Assembly (NCBI RefSeq): GCF_001522545.3
Contig: NC_031774.1
Span: forward strand, 53,932,580-53,996,579
Length of the DNA: 64,000 nucleotides
Origin: Parus major
Taxonomy: Eukaryota > Chordata > Aves > Passeriformes > Paridae
Direction of reading: 5' to 3'
Shown piece after piece: positions 24,768 to 38,200 of this stretch. The notes beneath the pieces were generated by a model. That model had not been told where the DNA came from. It saw nothing but the letters and a program-made list of their open reading frames with translations, and made no database searches. Positions within the stretch are counted from its first letter, which is position 1. Every line of letters starts with the position of its first letter. A program made the translations under genes and the position numbers.

Positions 24768-25349
24768 AGTGCCCAGGTGGGCAAGATCAGCGGCATCCTG
24801 GCCTTTGTCAGGAATAGTGTGGCCAGCAGGACCAGGGAAGCGATCGCCCCGCTGTACTGGGCACACCTCGAGTGCTCTGCCCAGTTCTGGGCCCCTCAGT
24901 TCAGGAATATTGAGGTGCTGGAGTGTGTCCAGAGAAGGAAAGAGAGCTGATGAAGGGTCTGGAGCACAAGTTTTATGAGAAGCAGCTGAGGCAGATTATT
25001 TAGCCTGGAGAATAGGAGACTCTCTACAACTCCCTCACAGGAGGGTGTCCCCCCCCGCCCCGGTGGGGTCGCTCTTTGCTCCCAGGGAACGAGTGACAGC
25101 CCAAGAAAGAAGATAGCCTTAAGCTGTGCTGTAGGGAGTTTAGGCTGGACATTAGGAAGACTTTCATCACAGAAAAGGTGATCAGGCACTGGAACCGGCA
25201 GCCTAAGGAGGTGGTGGAGTCACCGTCCCTGGAGGTGCTGAAGGAAGACTGCACCTGGCACTTAGTGCCATGGTCTAGCTGACACGATCCTGTTTGGTCA
25301 CAGGTTTCGCTTGATCTCGGAAGTCTTTTTCAGGCTAATTCTGTCCTAA
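24768..25349 (+). mobile_element. CR1 LINE fragment (3' end), plus orientation
   Basis: About 580 bp resembling the CR1 3' region. It runs from the ...GGCATCCTGGCCTTTGTCAG... segment, through GTGGCCAGCAGGACCAGGGA and CTGGACATTAGGAAGA, to the terminal GGTGCTGAAGGAAGACTGC and GGCACTTAGTGCCATGGTCT part. It is 5'-truncated, as CR1 copies nearly always are, and has no intact ORF. It abuts the CDCA4 CpG island. Confidence 0.9.
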
Positions 25350-25389
25350 AGCTGCCGTTGCCCTGCTGGGCGAAACCCCCTCCCCAAAC

Positions 25390-25725
25390 CTTGCTCGCCG
25401 CTGTGACCCCAGCTCGATGCAGCTGCACATCTGTAACCACTTAGGCCGCCCCAGCGTCTCTGGGTCGCTCGCCCGGTCCAGCAGCTACGTGCCGGCTGCT
25501 CCGGAGCAGCCCGGGAGAAGGAGGGGCGGCTGGCCCGGGCCGCCGGAGAGCCGCACAGGCGGCAGCTGCTGCCTCCCGCCCCCGGGGCGCGGCGGGACGG
25601 GGAGGGGAAGGAAATGGAGAAAGGGTGGGATAGGCAGCAGGAGCTGGAGGATCGGCGAGGCTGATTCCTATTTGCGGCTAAGGCTCTGTAGGAAAGGATG
25701 GGAAACAGCAGAGCTGTGGCATATA
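25390..25725. promoter_or_regulatory. GC/CpG-rich patch between CR1 and the pseudogene
   Basis: A short CpG-rich segment (GGGCCGCCGGAGAGCCG and a CCCCGGGGCGCGG core) separated from the CDCA4 island by a CR1 insertion. It may be the former outer part of one larger island or an independent promoter-like patch. No exon is readable in it. Confidence 0.4.
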
Positions 25726-25739
25726 CAGTAAAGCAGGAG

Positions 25740-27090
25740 GAAATAACGTTTCCATAGCAAAACAAGATCTGCTTTTAGGACGAGACAGTTCACTCAGTCA
25801 TCTTTTGTCACTTCATCCGGTCTTCTTTGTAGAAGTAGCGCCGAGTTCATTTGCAATTTCGAAGTTACCTTCAGTTTGCTCAGAAATGTCAGGTCTCTCA
25901 TGAAGCTGTGCATTCAGGTAATTATTCATGCCTGAAGCTTCTACACATGCTGGCCATCCCCTGACTGGGTGGGCTGCGTGTTCCCTTTTGTTCTGGCTCA
26001 GAGACCATCATTGATCTGACCAGGACCACATCATATCCTTTATTACTATGGATCCCATTATTGATCATAATTACCTTTGGAGTGTCATAATATTCATCTA
26101 AGAAGTCATCTAAAAGAATTCTCTCCTTGCAGCAAGTACATACCATTGCTCAACAGAGTTTATGCATTACCTGGATATATTCCCACACCAGCACCCTTGG
26201 CATCACACAGATCTGAGTTTTTCATTAATAGCTTAGCTGATGTCTGCACTGTTATGCCTCTGGTTCCACAGTGTAACACACAATTCTCCAGGGTGTTTTT
26301 CCCATGATGGATGTTTAAAACCTCCTTCACAACTTCATGTCGCATTCACTTCAAACTGTAGATCTTATATTGGATTATGTACAATCAAGAAAGATGTCTC
26401 TTTTTTTTTTTTTTGTTTATTTTACCACAATATAAAAGCCATAGCCTTTGAGTTCAACTGAATAAGCACTGCAGAGCAGGCCCCCTAGAACACAGTGACC
26501 AGGAGACATGATGACTGTGTCTGCTTCATAACAGGCATTTACAGCTGTCAGTGGATTACAGTGAAACTGTATTTCTAGGTCTTTACCACAATCAGCAACA
26601 AGCCCAGAATCATACCATGTTCTCAGATGTCAGAATGCAACCTCAATCAAGGCTCAACACATCACACAAAATAATCCCAGTCATCCTTCTCCCTGTCCGA
26701 GTCCTCCAGACACACTGGTAGAAGAGCCTGACATGTTCTACAGTTTGTGCTGTCTGGTCAAACTCTCCTGACTCACCACACACAACCCACAGCTCCCATA
26801 TTGGTATCTGGTATCCTTTAAGCTTCAAGGGTTCCAGCTGTCCCGTGACTCACACAAGAAAAGCTGAGTTGCACAACTGCTTTCAGAGCTGAGTACTCCA
26901 TATCAGCCACCCCAACAAGAACTTCGAACACATCTGTACACCAAATTTCCTGCCATCTATGTGATGCAAAGACTTTTTCCAGGTACTCAGCTGTGAATTG
27001 TGTCACCTCTGAAGTTTTGCTGTACAAAGAAATAGTTTGGACCTTAGGTTCTGAGCCAGAGTCAGTTTCTTTAAGCTCGAGGTGGTGCCT
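25740..27090 (-). pseudogene. SHCBP1-family processed pseudogene (decayed, intronless)
   Basis: Reading the minus strand from right to left gives successive pieces of an SHCBP1-like protein in the right order without introns: EVTQFTAEYLEKVF (about 26,985), WQEIWCTDVFEVLV, then WELWVV ... FDQTAQTVEHVRLFY (26,643-26,815), DWDYFV*CVEP*LRLHSDI* (about 26,620-26,685), DLEIQFHCNPLTAVNACYEA (about 26,530-26,590), HHGKNTLENCVLHC and LLMKNSDL (26,160-26,345), FLDEYYDTPKVIMINN (about 26,050-26,100), and EGNFEIANEL (about 25,840-25,870). The family's beta-helix repeat region is thus included. In-frame TGA stops are at 26,662-26,664, 26,647-26,649 and 26,623-26,625; the first two correspond to arginine codons in the family, as expected from CpG decay. 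There are also frameshifts and a deletion of roughly 100-130 codons before the beta-helix. The last codons of the family and any poly(A) tail are not visible. I recognise the family by recall of the human sequence; SHCBP1 versus its paralogue SHCBP1L is not settled. Confidence 0.85.
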
Positions 27091-27249
27091 CTGGAGAGGG
27101 ATCCCAAAGAAATCTCTGTGCTTTTATATCCTCACAGTCTGTGCACCTGATCTTCCTGTGCCATTGGTGGCTTATGGTCTGCAGTCTTCTGATACCTCAT
27201 GGAGTTCTTTCTTCATGTCCACGTGGGCAGGCCGTTAATTGCTTCTTCC

Positions 27250-28700
27250 ATCCTGGGGCACTTCAGGATCTCAACTCTTATCTGAAGACACCCAGTCTTT
27301 CTTTGTTTACTCCCCTGCTTAGCTGTCCCTGCTAACAAAGTTAATTTAAAGTTCCCTGATGCCAAGCTTTCAGCAGGACCTACTCATGCTAAACTGTCAG
27401 CACGTTACAATTCAACTTAACCCTAGACAATTTATTTCTAATATTTTATAAGTAAACAGTAAAATCCCCAACACACAGTCAGCCAAGATATAATCCTGGT
27501 AATCTCTAAATTACTCGTGAAACAAAAGATGATCAGTGTGAAGAATATCTGGAAAAAGTACATTCCCGTTGGGCACAGTGTCTCCTAAAGCAGTGCCTGG
27601 TTTGTCATGATGATGCCTCAGTCACTCCAGGAGCCGTCACTCCAGACACTCAGCATATTCCTGGAGCAGATCTAGGCTCTGCCGCCTCGGCTGCTCCCGC
27701 AGGCCACCACAGCTGGCGGCAGCAGGGCCTGACCCTCCTCCCACGGCCCCCGGCAGCCCCAGCTCAGCAGGAATTCAAATAGGTATTCCCACAACAAATC
27801 CTCCAAGAACCTTTGAGCCTCCGTGGAGGCCCCTTTCGAGGCAGTGTGGGGGCTGTTCCCTGAAGGATCACGGCTCAGAGAGTTCATTTGCATTGCTCTT
27901 TCTAGTGATAGCATAATCTATATAAAGTACTTAAGTCCCCTCTCCTTATCCATTTTTCTTTTTTTTCTGAGTCGCTACAGTGAGAGGATCACAACATTTT
28001 TATAGGTTTTTCCCCCCTCCCAATATCCTCTCCAGTGAAACTGGAGGATGTTTTATAGCTTAAGAGCAACATCATCTATGTTTCTGACTAAACCAGTGAA
28101 AGAAAAATTGTGAAAGATTCTCCATCTTCGTTAAAAATCTGAGAAACTAGTGATGTCTCCTCATTTGGTTATTCTCAGCCAAAAGCAACTCTCACATCTC
28201 ACATGTGTGAGAAACAAAACTCCAAAAGTCAAAATGGAAAAATCTGGACGGGTCTTCGCAAAACAATGCAGCCTTAAGTATTTACTAGAGAGCTGGAAAG
28301 AGATATCTGCAAAACAACTTGACAGGGGAAATGGAAATGAAGAAAGTAACTGCATACAAAGCAAAGGAAAAAAGTGAGGGAATCACTGGCCAGGATTGTC
28401 AGGAGACCTTTAAATCAAAAGGTAATTCAGAGCATATACCTAGACAATTGGGAAGCATTGCACCTAGTAAGACACTGCAGAGCAGCCTGCCTGCTGAGGA
28501 AATGAATAACATGGGTGACAGGGAAAATGGTGCAAATCAGCTCAGCATGTCTCTCCTGGGAAGCCGGGTCACCACTGACACGCAGCAAGATCTCCAGAGC
28601 GAGTGGAAGTTCTGAAGGGATTTAAAATCACTGGCAGCCTGTATGAAATATGAATGAGATGCTCTCTTTGTCTGAAACAAGAGGCACAAGGGCTGGTTTA
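27250..28700. other. Intergenic stretch, nothing recognised
   Basis: A modest GC rise at about 27,670-27,770; otherwise AT-rich with short meaningless frames. No repeat family was recognised. Confidence 0.5.
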
Positions 28701-28759
28701 ACAGGAGTAGGCATTGCCTCGACCTTTCCAAGCAGGTCGGAGGTGTAGATCCATCCTTA

Positions 28760-29200
28760 GCACATGGAGTGCTTTGAGCTGCAGCCCCAGCCTCAGAGCA
28801 GCAGGGCCGGGTCGAGCGGAGCCGCTGCCCTGAGCCGCCTTCCCTTGGCTGGGCAGGGGATGCCTCGTGCTCGGTGGAAGGACGGGCTTGGCTTCAATCC
28901 CTGAGAGCTGCGTGTGCTCCAGCCGTGCCGCCTCCCCGAGCGGAGCATCCGCGGCTGCGGGAGCTGTGCCGGCAGCCAGCTCCGGCTCTCCCCATTCCAC
29001 AGCCCGCCTGCTCTGCCGGCAGCCCTGCTGCCTCCTCCTCCGGCGGTGGCTGGTACCGGCTGGTGTGACCTGCGTGCCATGGGCGCTGGAAAGCAGCCAC
29101 TGCTCCCTCCCGCCCAGCCCCCTTCCTTTCCGTCTGGAGCAAGCCTGTGCTGGGCTGTGCTTGATGCGTCGGGAGCTTTGCCGCTCCTTTCTCAAAGCTG
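28760..29200. promoter_or_regulatory. Orphan GC/CpG-rich island
   Basis: A CpG-enriched block between the SHCBP1-like pseudogene and GPR132. Overlapping frames are open on both strands, as is usual in GC-rich DNA, and none shows a family. On the minus strand a CCAAT (about 29,237) lies just upstream. It could be an alternative CDCA4 promoter, an enhancer or a lncRNA promoter. Confidence 0.45.
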
Positions 29201-29299
29201 CTCAGCCCCTGCTGAGCTGGCCAGACTTTCACACATTGGCTGCGGAGGGAAGGCTGTTTAGAGCTGGATAATGTTTATAAAACCGCAGAAATTAACAGA

Positions 29300-32200
29300 A
29301 ACGCAGTGTCCAGGAGCAGGGCTGAAACTACCCTTTTAAAAGACAAAAAACCCCCAAACCAAACAAAACCAGACATGACTCAGCCCTGAACTGGAAGCTG
29401 TGAGCTGTCAGCAGTGCAGTTCTGTGCTCTGGCTAGTGACTCCTTTTGAGAGACAAGGTGTGTTAGCTCAAGCTCTCTGCATTACCAGTACAACTGCCTG
29501 TGGTTTGGAAGAGTTTTTTGGCGGTGATCCCACTGGTTCAGAACGAGGATAGAGCTTGCTTGCCTCTGCCTCTGCTAAAGACAACGTAGGCTTGTTCTGA
29601 GTCTGTATTGTTTCTCTCATAATTACTGTTTGATTAAAGCATTTAAGATACTTTTGTCTTTTTAATTTGGCTCTAGAATAGGGCAGGAGGCCCACTCCTA
29701 GTATACATAGTTTCCTTTAAGCCCAACCTGGCAAATTTTGATTACTTCTGAGATAGGCAGCATTATGAATCAGTCCTGAATGCTTCTGCAGACAAGCACA
29801 TTCCTGCAGCAGAGCTCACCTAAAAAATCCAGAGGCAGATGGAAAACCAGCTATCAAGTAATTAAATTGGGCTGTTAGTCAAGAAACAAGGCTGTAGTAG
29901 CAGCTCAGCTGGGCCCCATAAGCCAGGTACAGGACACAACTTCACTGCGTGCAGTCTGCAGTCACAGTGGGCCGAACGCAAGAGAAAGTGTTTTTGTGTC
30001 GTTGCAGTGCCTTAATGCGTGGATCACCAAAGGTGGCTGGAAGTTCTGCTCAGCCTTCAGTGAGGGTAAGCTTCTCCTTCACTGCTCTGAGCCTGGATGT
30101 TACTCCTACCTATACTCCTACCTTTAAACAAGGGCAGTGGGCAAGTGGTGCCTGTAAAACAAACCAGAAGGTTTGTAGTAAGCAGTGAACATTTGTGGGC
30201 TAACTGTAGCTTGATGTTGGATAATAATGATGCTGGCATGAAATGTTAGTGGCTTACAAAATGAGAATAGCAGAGTCAGAGCACTCATCACCCCAGCTAA
30301 TCCACGAACCAGCTAATACATGTCTGAATATGGCAGTGTTGGCTCAGCTGGGTGTTTGAAAAACTGAACAGTGGTAGTAGGCAGGTGATGGGAGGGTGTG
30401 TGGCTGTCAGCACAACAATGGCAAAGCATTAGGAAGAAATCTGTCTGCCTCAGGCCACCAGCCTCAGGCCTTAGGTTTTATGGCTGTGGGTATCTGATCT
30501 ATCTACTAGGAGGCCATGGATATTAGGAATGACATGAGCCAAGAAGTGAGTTCTTTGTAAGAACTTGCACAGATTAAGATACTTTGTGAGCAAAAAGCAT
30601 TGCTGCTGTTTTTACCTAAGCTTTATGCAACCAATAATAAATTGCTAAGAAGAGGTATTAGTATGTTTTGATTGCAGCAAATGGAGTGAAAACAGGACAC
30701 AGGAAAGCAGTTAACCTTGCAGTAGTACACCAGCTCTCTTAGCTTGCCTGGCTAAAGTGGTTTGGTTGGAGTTAAAAGACTCCTCACAGGCCCTCACTGT
30801 TGAAATCAGTGAGTTTTCCCTTACAGCAGAAAGGTGCTGAAAGAAAGAGGTCTCTAATTACAGTATTTGTTTATGCTCTTCAACCAGGAGGATGTGACAA
30901 AAGTAAAGAGCAGTGTTTTCAGCAAGATCTACAGTTACAAGCCAATTCAGAGAAGGTGTTCTCCATGGCAGGTGAGAATTGTGTTGTAGTAGACATTGGC
31001 AGGGAGGAACAAAACCCAGATGATACCAAGTTAATGACTATAGGAATCTCTAGTGACAAAGCACCATGCACTGGACCAAACAGCAGAAGTCTCCAAATGT
31101 TGCACCAGCAATCAACAAAGATGGATTTTAAAGTGCTGAATGTTGTTTGGGGTTTTATTTTAAGGTAGCTCTTTGTGATGGTTCAGGTTTATGTTTGTGA
31201 GGGACAAGATTGTTTTGTTGTTGCAAAAGCAATGACTTAGAAAGGATTTTTAATAATCAGAAGAACATACCTACTTCTTAATTGGGATTTTTTAAATGTA
31301 CATTTTGGATACTTGAGTGCCATGTTATCTGGTGCTGCTTAAAATATGTGCTCTGTATCTAAGCATAAATACCATAGGCTATGACAGTTGCTATAGCAAC
31401 TAAGCATCTACTATTAAATAGCACCCAGAGGCTGAAAAACCATGTGCAGCCTGTCAGTACACAAGGTATTCCTTTCTTTTCAGCCAGCTAAGTACAGTAT
31501 TTTCATCTCAGGAGCTAGTCTGTTTCTGATGAATGTGTTTGTGCTGGCCATGTGAAGATCTTTTCTCCCTCATCAGCTCTGCCTTCCTTTGAAACAGCAG
31601 ATACTATAAGAACAAAATAGCCTGGAGTGGTTGCAGGCTGAGGAAGTTAATGAATAATTCCTTTTTCATATATTTTTGAACATACATTAGAGTGTAGCTT
31701 TCAAATCTTTTAGTCCAGGTTTGAGCTTGCACTTTTGCTGTTCTGCATCTTTTGATATTACAGTGAAACCAGCCTTTCAGGAGGCACCGTGCTGTTCCTA
31801 GAAGCTGTGTCCTTGAAATTTACAGTATCAGTGGGAAACTAATTTCTGCAGTCATGGCAGACTGGTGAGTTATAATTCAAAAGCACAGTTAAAACTAACA
31901 AAACTTTTAAGAATATGTGGTCCAGTTATTTATTTTTAAGCTTGCCTTAGAGTTGGTAAGCATTTGGACCATGAAATCTATGGGGGAAAAGTAGAAAAAT
32001 AAGAACACTGAGTTTCATATGCAGTAATAATTCTGGTGGTTGAGACATCAGTAAGAAGTTGTTGACAGCATTAGTTGTTTTAGATTTTCCAAGCCAGAAA
32101 TGTGATTTTCTTTAGACCCATCATATATTTATATATAAATCCTTTTTTTTTTTTTCTCCTTTTATATAAGGAGAATTAAATTAAGCATAAATAAGAGAAA

Positions 32201-35200
32201 TATTGATACAAATATTGAAACAAATGCTTTATCTGCAAATTAAAATGACTCTCTGTGAGCCTTGAAGGAGTAGAAGGTGGCTGTGATGGCTTATTGGAGT
32301 GTGTGGATTGTTTCCAAATTTTGTTTGAGAGTCTGATGAATCAATAGGTTAAAAGGAAGATGTACTGTAGCTACAAATTATTGCTGATGTTGATTTGCTG
32401 GCGGCTTAGCAGAATAACTTAGTCTGTAAAAATATAAATTATAGTAGGAGCAAAACAATTACAGTTTAATAAAGAGTATCAAAAAGTGAGGATATGAAGT
32501 AAGTGAACTAAGGCATGAAAAGGCATATTAAAAATGTGGGATTTTTTCCTAAGAGAATGACTAACACCTGTGTGCCTTGTCTGTTTAAAGGGTTAACCCA
32601 ATTAGAAGCATGACTATGAACAGAGATAACAGGCTGTGAGCTGGTCTTGTTCTCTGCTCTGGTCCTGCACCTCGATGGGAATGACAGCCTTGACTTTTGT
32701 AGCAGTAAAGGAATGTTAATTTCTGTCTCCTGGTGGTCTGCCAGTAGCCAGTGGTTTCCCAGCAATCATTTCAACATGTCTCGTATTAATGGAATAATAA
32801 ATCTTTAATTTGTGTTACTTACAAATAGCACCAAGTGCCAACAGACTTGGGATAAAGTCGCAGGAGCTGCCGTGAGGAGTGGTGCAGGATAATGTGGGGA
32901 GTGGTTTGCTGAGGCAGAGAGGCAAAGCAGTGCTCATCGAAGAGTTGTTTAGAATTTGCTGGGTATTTAGATACTGCATGGGGCTCAGCTGAATGCCTTA
33001 GATGGTCTTCCCGTCTCCTGCCACTTAGATCTCTCCAGGGAATCATGGACAGATTCTGGCAAGTTCCAGCATCCTCCATTTTATTTTAATGCAAGGGAAT
33101 TATCTCTTTCTCCCCATGATTTCCCTGTTTATTTTCAATTCTGTTTGGTTGGGGTTTTTTTTTGTTTGTTTGTTTTTTTTGGTTTTTTTTGTTTTTTTTT
33201 TTTTTTGTTTTTTGTTGCTTCTTGTTTTTCAGCCTGTTTGTAGCCATCCTTTGAAAAAGGTTGTGTGTTTCTGCCATATTTGGGTAAGTATTATAGCCTG
33301 ATCTTGTGTCTGGCTCAACAGCTATTTGTATGGTGAGGATAAGCACACAAACACACTCTTCTGTACAGACTGTTCTACCTAAGAGAAGCACAAATTCTTA
33401 CAAATTATGTTTACAGGGTGTGAACTTTAGGGATATAAGAGCTACTAATGTTTATTTCTGCCACTGTGAAGTCTACCATGCCCAGCAGGAGAAATAGGGT
33501 AGAGTCTGGTGCCCTCTTGTGACTATATTAAACTACTGGAAAAACATTATCCGCTAACTTAAAAGCGGTCAGAGCTTGAATTACACTTGTAAACACAAAG
33601 AAATTTATCCTAAACAAAAGCTGAAAGTATAGAAAAGGGTGAATTAACCGCTCAGTGTTATTTCTGAGATGAAAATTCTGCGTGGTTCAGAATAGCAGCA
33701 GTTGTCACAACTCATAGTTGACTGGTGTGTTGAATATTTCAATGATACGTTGCTTTCATAAAAACTTCTCTTCATGCTGTTCAACAAGATATGATACTGA
33801 AGGATGGAGAAGTCAGGGTTATACATTAGTATACCCTACATCATGGAGGATTATGCCCAAGCTACATTTCTAAATGAAAAACTCCCCAAATTCTCCAAAT
33901 TCTGTGGGGTTGAAGTCATTATGAGCTGAAACTATGGTCCAGCAAAAGGGGTTCAGATTCACATTTGATCTTCCACAGCCTTAAGGGAGGAGGAGGATGG
34001 CTATTTTCATGACTTTGTTTCAATTTCACATTGATTTATTTGAAATGGGTTTCAGTATTTCCAGAGGTAAGAGGAAAAAAAAAAATCTGTGATTTTCCCT
34101 TTTACAGTGTTATTTCTTATCCTGGAATTTGACTAAGAACTTGTTCTAGTATCTAAAACTTAATTCTAGGAAGACAGAAATATTTAGTATAATTTCCAGT
34201 TTCTCCCCTCTCATGAGAGGGGAATATTTCTGGTCAGAAAAGGCAATGATTCATCCTTTAACAAAGCAAGAAGAGTCCACTCAGCCTCTCATTAGGGAAA
34301 ACCCCATGCTGACTTATAAAATAACACACACCTCTGAATTCTGATTTTGTGTAAACTGAAGTGGCCCTCTGACCTTTAATTTACCACCAAGCCATTTCTG
34401 ATTTACAGTCTGCCTGTACCTGCTTCAAACCACTGTGTACAGACGAAGATCCTCATTTGTCCTCTTCTTTTTTTCTGATGAAACTTCATATTTGTTCTTG
34501 GCCTGTCTAGAATCTCCTAACTTTTGCTGCTGGGCCATTTCCACAAGTCAAGACAGCAAGAAATTGGTGATACTCCTGAGTTCCCTTGCTGTTTAATGTG
34601 AGTTTTTCTTCCCTTTTCCATATCACTCCATCCAGTCCTGAGTTTAGTGTGAAACTTGAGCATTTGTCCCCTTTGGGACACAGCTGTACCTGCCAGTGAT
34701 GCAGTGATACACCATTCCACTGAGAGCCTTATTTTATGAAGGATTTGAACAAAAGAATTAAGAGACCATTAGAAACAATACATGCAGCTAAATGGAAAAT
34801 TATAGAATTTTTTATACCTTATCAAATGTCTTGTATCAAACACACTGCCTCACCACCTATAAATGTCAAACATACAAGAATAAAAACTACCTGTAGTGGG
34901 TAGTATGACCCTTGTTTTCTTGACTATTTTAAGAAAGGCAATTGATATATTTGGCTCCCCAGCCCCCAAATAATCAAATCAATAAGTAATAGTGCAATTG
35001 TCTCAAGTGTGTCAGACTCACACTATCAGAGACTCATCCCTGAAAACTGGTGCTAAGAAAGTGCTTCCCAACTGATGAAGGTAGTGTCAGGAAGGGAAGA
35101 ACTTGAGAGGCAGAGTCTACATGGATAGATCTTCAAGAACTAGGGATTTTAGAGATTATTTCTGGTGGCCTCCTGTGTACAGCAGTGCAATAGTGCTACT

Positions 35201-38200
35201 GATGTCTTCAGTCACTCAGAGAGGTACTGTGAGCCTTGTGAGTGCTTGGCCCTGAGTGTTTCCAGTCTGGAAATCAACTCTGCAGATCAGTATCACCCTT
35301 ATCTTTTGAAAAAAACAAGATACCTCCAAACACCAGAATATCACAGTGATGAAAATCCCAGCAAAATCCCCAAGGGTCTAATGCCCATGTTACCAGAAGG
35401 AGACACAAAGTTAAAATGAAAGTCTGCATATTTTTTTATTCTGATGACCCAGCATAAATAGAAGCAAATAAAGTACTTTGAGTCTGACCCTAAAGGTGCT
35501 GACTAATTAGAATTTGTGCTTGAATATCTCATATTTGCCTCCACACTGTTTACTGCTCCATTGCAATAAGCTCTCAATTTGCATAGACACACCTGCTCAT
35601 GCTTTCTAGTATCTTTTACAAGGGCTTGTATGTTAAAGTGAGGAGCCAGACAATGCTCAAGGGAAGAAATGTCACATTTTACAGATGGGGAACTGTGATA
35701 CAGGCTGCTGCATTACTAAGTAGCTTTCTGAACATGGATATTTGCATATTTGCTCAGAACATCTGTGACTGAAGGTTTACAAGGTTTTTCAGGACTTTAT
35801 ATATCGTACAACATCCTTTTCCCACAGTATCTCTCTTCTCTTTGATTCTTCATTGCCCTCAAGAAAATATTTCAAGACAGACCTTTGAACATAGAGGGAT
35901 TCTCTGTGATCATGGGCTGAAATACACAGGCCCTGATATCGATGGAGACTACCAAACAGGATGGATCATTTCATGGTGCAGTGAGAGGTTGCTGTTTTAG
36001 ACAGTATTCATGTGATGTTTTGTAAAATTTTTACCACATGTCTTATCGTATCTCCTCAGCAGACTTTCTGTCTGAAAGGTTGGTTTTTGCTTCCTTATCT
36101 CTAAACATTTCTTACAGGATGGAGTAAGAGAGTAAAGTCCTAAAAGTTATCAGTGACCTGAATTACAGATTAGACGTAATGAGTTCAGAGCCCTACCCCT
36201 TCTTACCAACAGCTCATGATGGCAGCTACTAACACCTATTACCAGGGTATTAGTATTAGTCCAGTTTGGGATAACATTTCTCTTTTTGTGCTCCACATTC
36301 TTGTCACTTTGAATCATGAGGCCATGCTGCATCCCTGTTGCAAATAGAAGTGTCCTCTCCTGTGCAAAGATCCATTTTCCAGGGAAAGAGGGAGAGTAAA
36401 GCCATGCAAACCACCCACTTCCAGCAGGCACTGGAAGAGATGGAGAGGATTGGTATCACATACTCTCGGCCCAGTTGCAGAAGGCATGCTTGGGAGATCC
36501 AACTCTGGGGATGCCAGCACCTGTATGCATCCCTGCATGCCAAAAAGATTTAAAAATTACTGCCTCTCTCTGATGCAGTCCCCCCCACCCCAGTTTTATT
36601 TGCTCCTGTTAGTTTATGCTGGTTTGAAAATAAGAGGGACATTCCAAACCGTTAGGGAACTTTGGCATCGTTTCACTGGAGAGAGGAAATCTCCTAGAAG
36701 ACCTGTCCCACAGTGTGAGCTGCAGAATTACAATATCCTCACTAAGAAAAGCCATTAGGTTGTGGATGTTTCTGAAAGCCTGGTTCTGAGTTAGATTTCA
36801 TCACTCACTACCCAACAGAAATTTGACATTAGATTGTATGTGAGAGCAGTCACAAGGTCACCAACTGCAGAAGAAACTTTTCAGATGTAGAGTCTGAGTT
36901 CATTCCTATGGGGTTTTTCCAGCTTTGTAGCAAAATTGTAGTAATACTCTTGCTGCAAAATTTAATACAGACATGAAATAATTTCTTAGGAATAGAGTTT
37001 TATAAGTGAGTTACCTTAGACATTTACTTTAAAAAATTGCAGTCTTCAGATATAACTTAAAATTGATGAATAAGCAAACAAATCACATATATTGTCTGCA
37101 AAAGCTAGTCTGGCCAGGTCTAGTTCATAGCTGGGAATTATTCACTTTGTGTTTTATAGTCATACTTAAAATAATCAGCAATGAGCTTATCTCCTAGGCA
37201 CATTATGTCTGAGCCACATGTAAAAATAAAACAATGTCTTATTTATACAGTAGCCCACTCTTCTTTTAGTCAAATCATGGAAGTTATACCTGAGTAAATG
37301 CTGAGTATAAAAGAGTGACATTTTCTAATCCTACCCCCTTACACTAATGAGCAGCTTACCTGATCTGAGCCTTATGTGTGGAGACCTGGCCATCTAAAGA
37401 CCAAATCGAGAGGCACAGCCTAGGTTTGGTTCTGTATTCTCTCCAATGCATCCTATAGCTTGGGCTCAACTGGGGAAGTTGGGAGCCAGACCAAATGGGT
37501 ACAGATCCAAATGGCTGTGTTGAGAACTGCAGATCTGATGTAGCAGGTGAACCTTTCTTCACAGCATGAAGCAGTCCCTGTGGGCTCACTGGTGCTGTCT
37601 CTGCAGGAGGAAAAGGTGGAAAGACCCACACAAGCAATCCACCCCCCAGATCTACTCTGAACTGAGAAGTGCTCTTTGCTGTGTGTCTCACTTGTGCCAG
37701 TGCTGAGATCCTTCCTTTGCCTGAGTGGTGCAGTCAGATACTGTCTGACAAAAAATGGATTATGTGCTTGAATTATCAGACAAGAAACAGTCACTTTATC
37801 TGATGAGATATTTTAACAATATGGAATGTTTCGTGATGCCCTCACTCAGCCATGAAGCTGCTTTTCTGTTTATCCAAAGAAGTCAGCATTTGTAGTTTTC
37901 CCATGTGGATACATTGCTTGGTACCAGCTCCCTAACCCCTTCAGTAATCTATCACAGAGTATTTTAGTTTGGAAAGCAGCTCTGGAGATTATCTAGGTAC
38001 ATTTTAAAATCAGATCAGGCTGCACAAGTCTTTGTCATTTCTAAAGCTTTTGTTTCAGAGTGTGTTGGAACAAAGAAACTCCAAGGATTTTCATTAAGAG
38101 AAGATGCATAATGACGTAGTAATTTAGAACAGCATGCAACTTCAGTAAGGCAGAGGAACTGCAGCTGTTGTGTCAGACCCTGATAATCCCTGGCCCCTGC

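Noticed and set aside
28698..29271. Open frames of 95-165 codons on both strands
   Set aside because: Overlapping frames on both strands with compositional bias follow from high GC; no motif.
33086..33391. A Lys/Gln-rich minus-strand frame
   Set aside because: It is the translation of the T-rich low-complexity tract.
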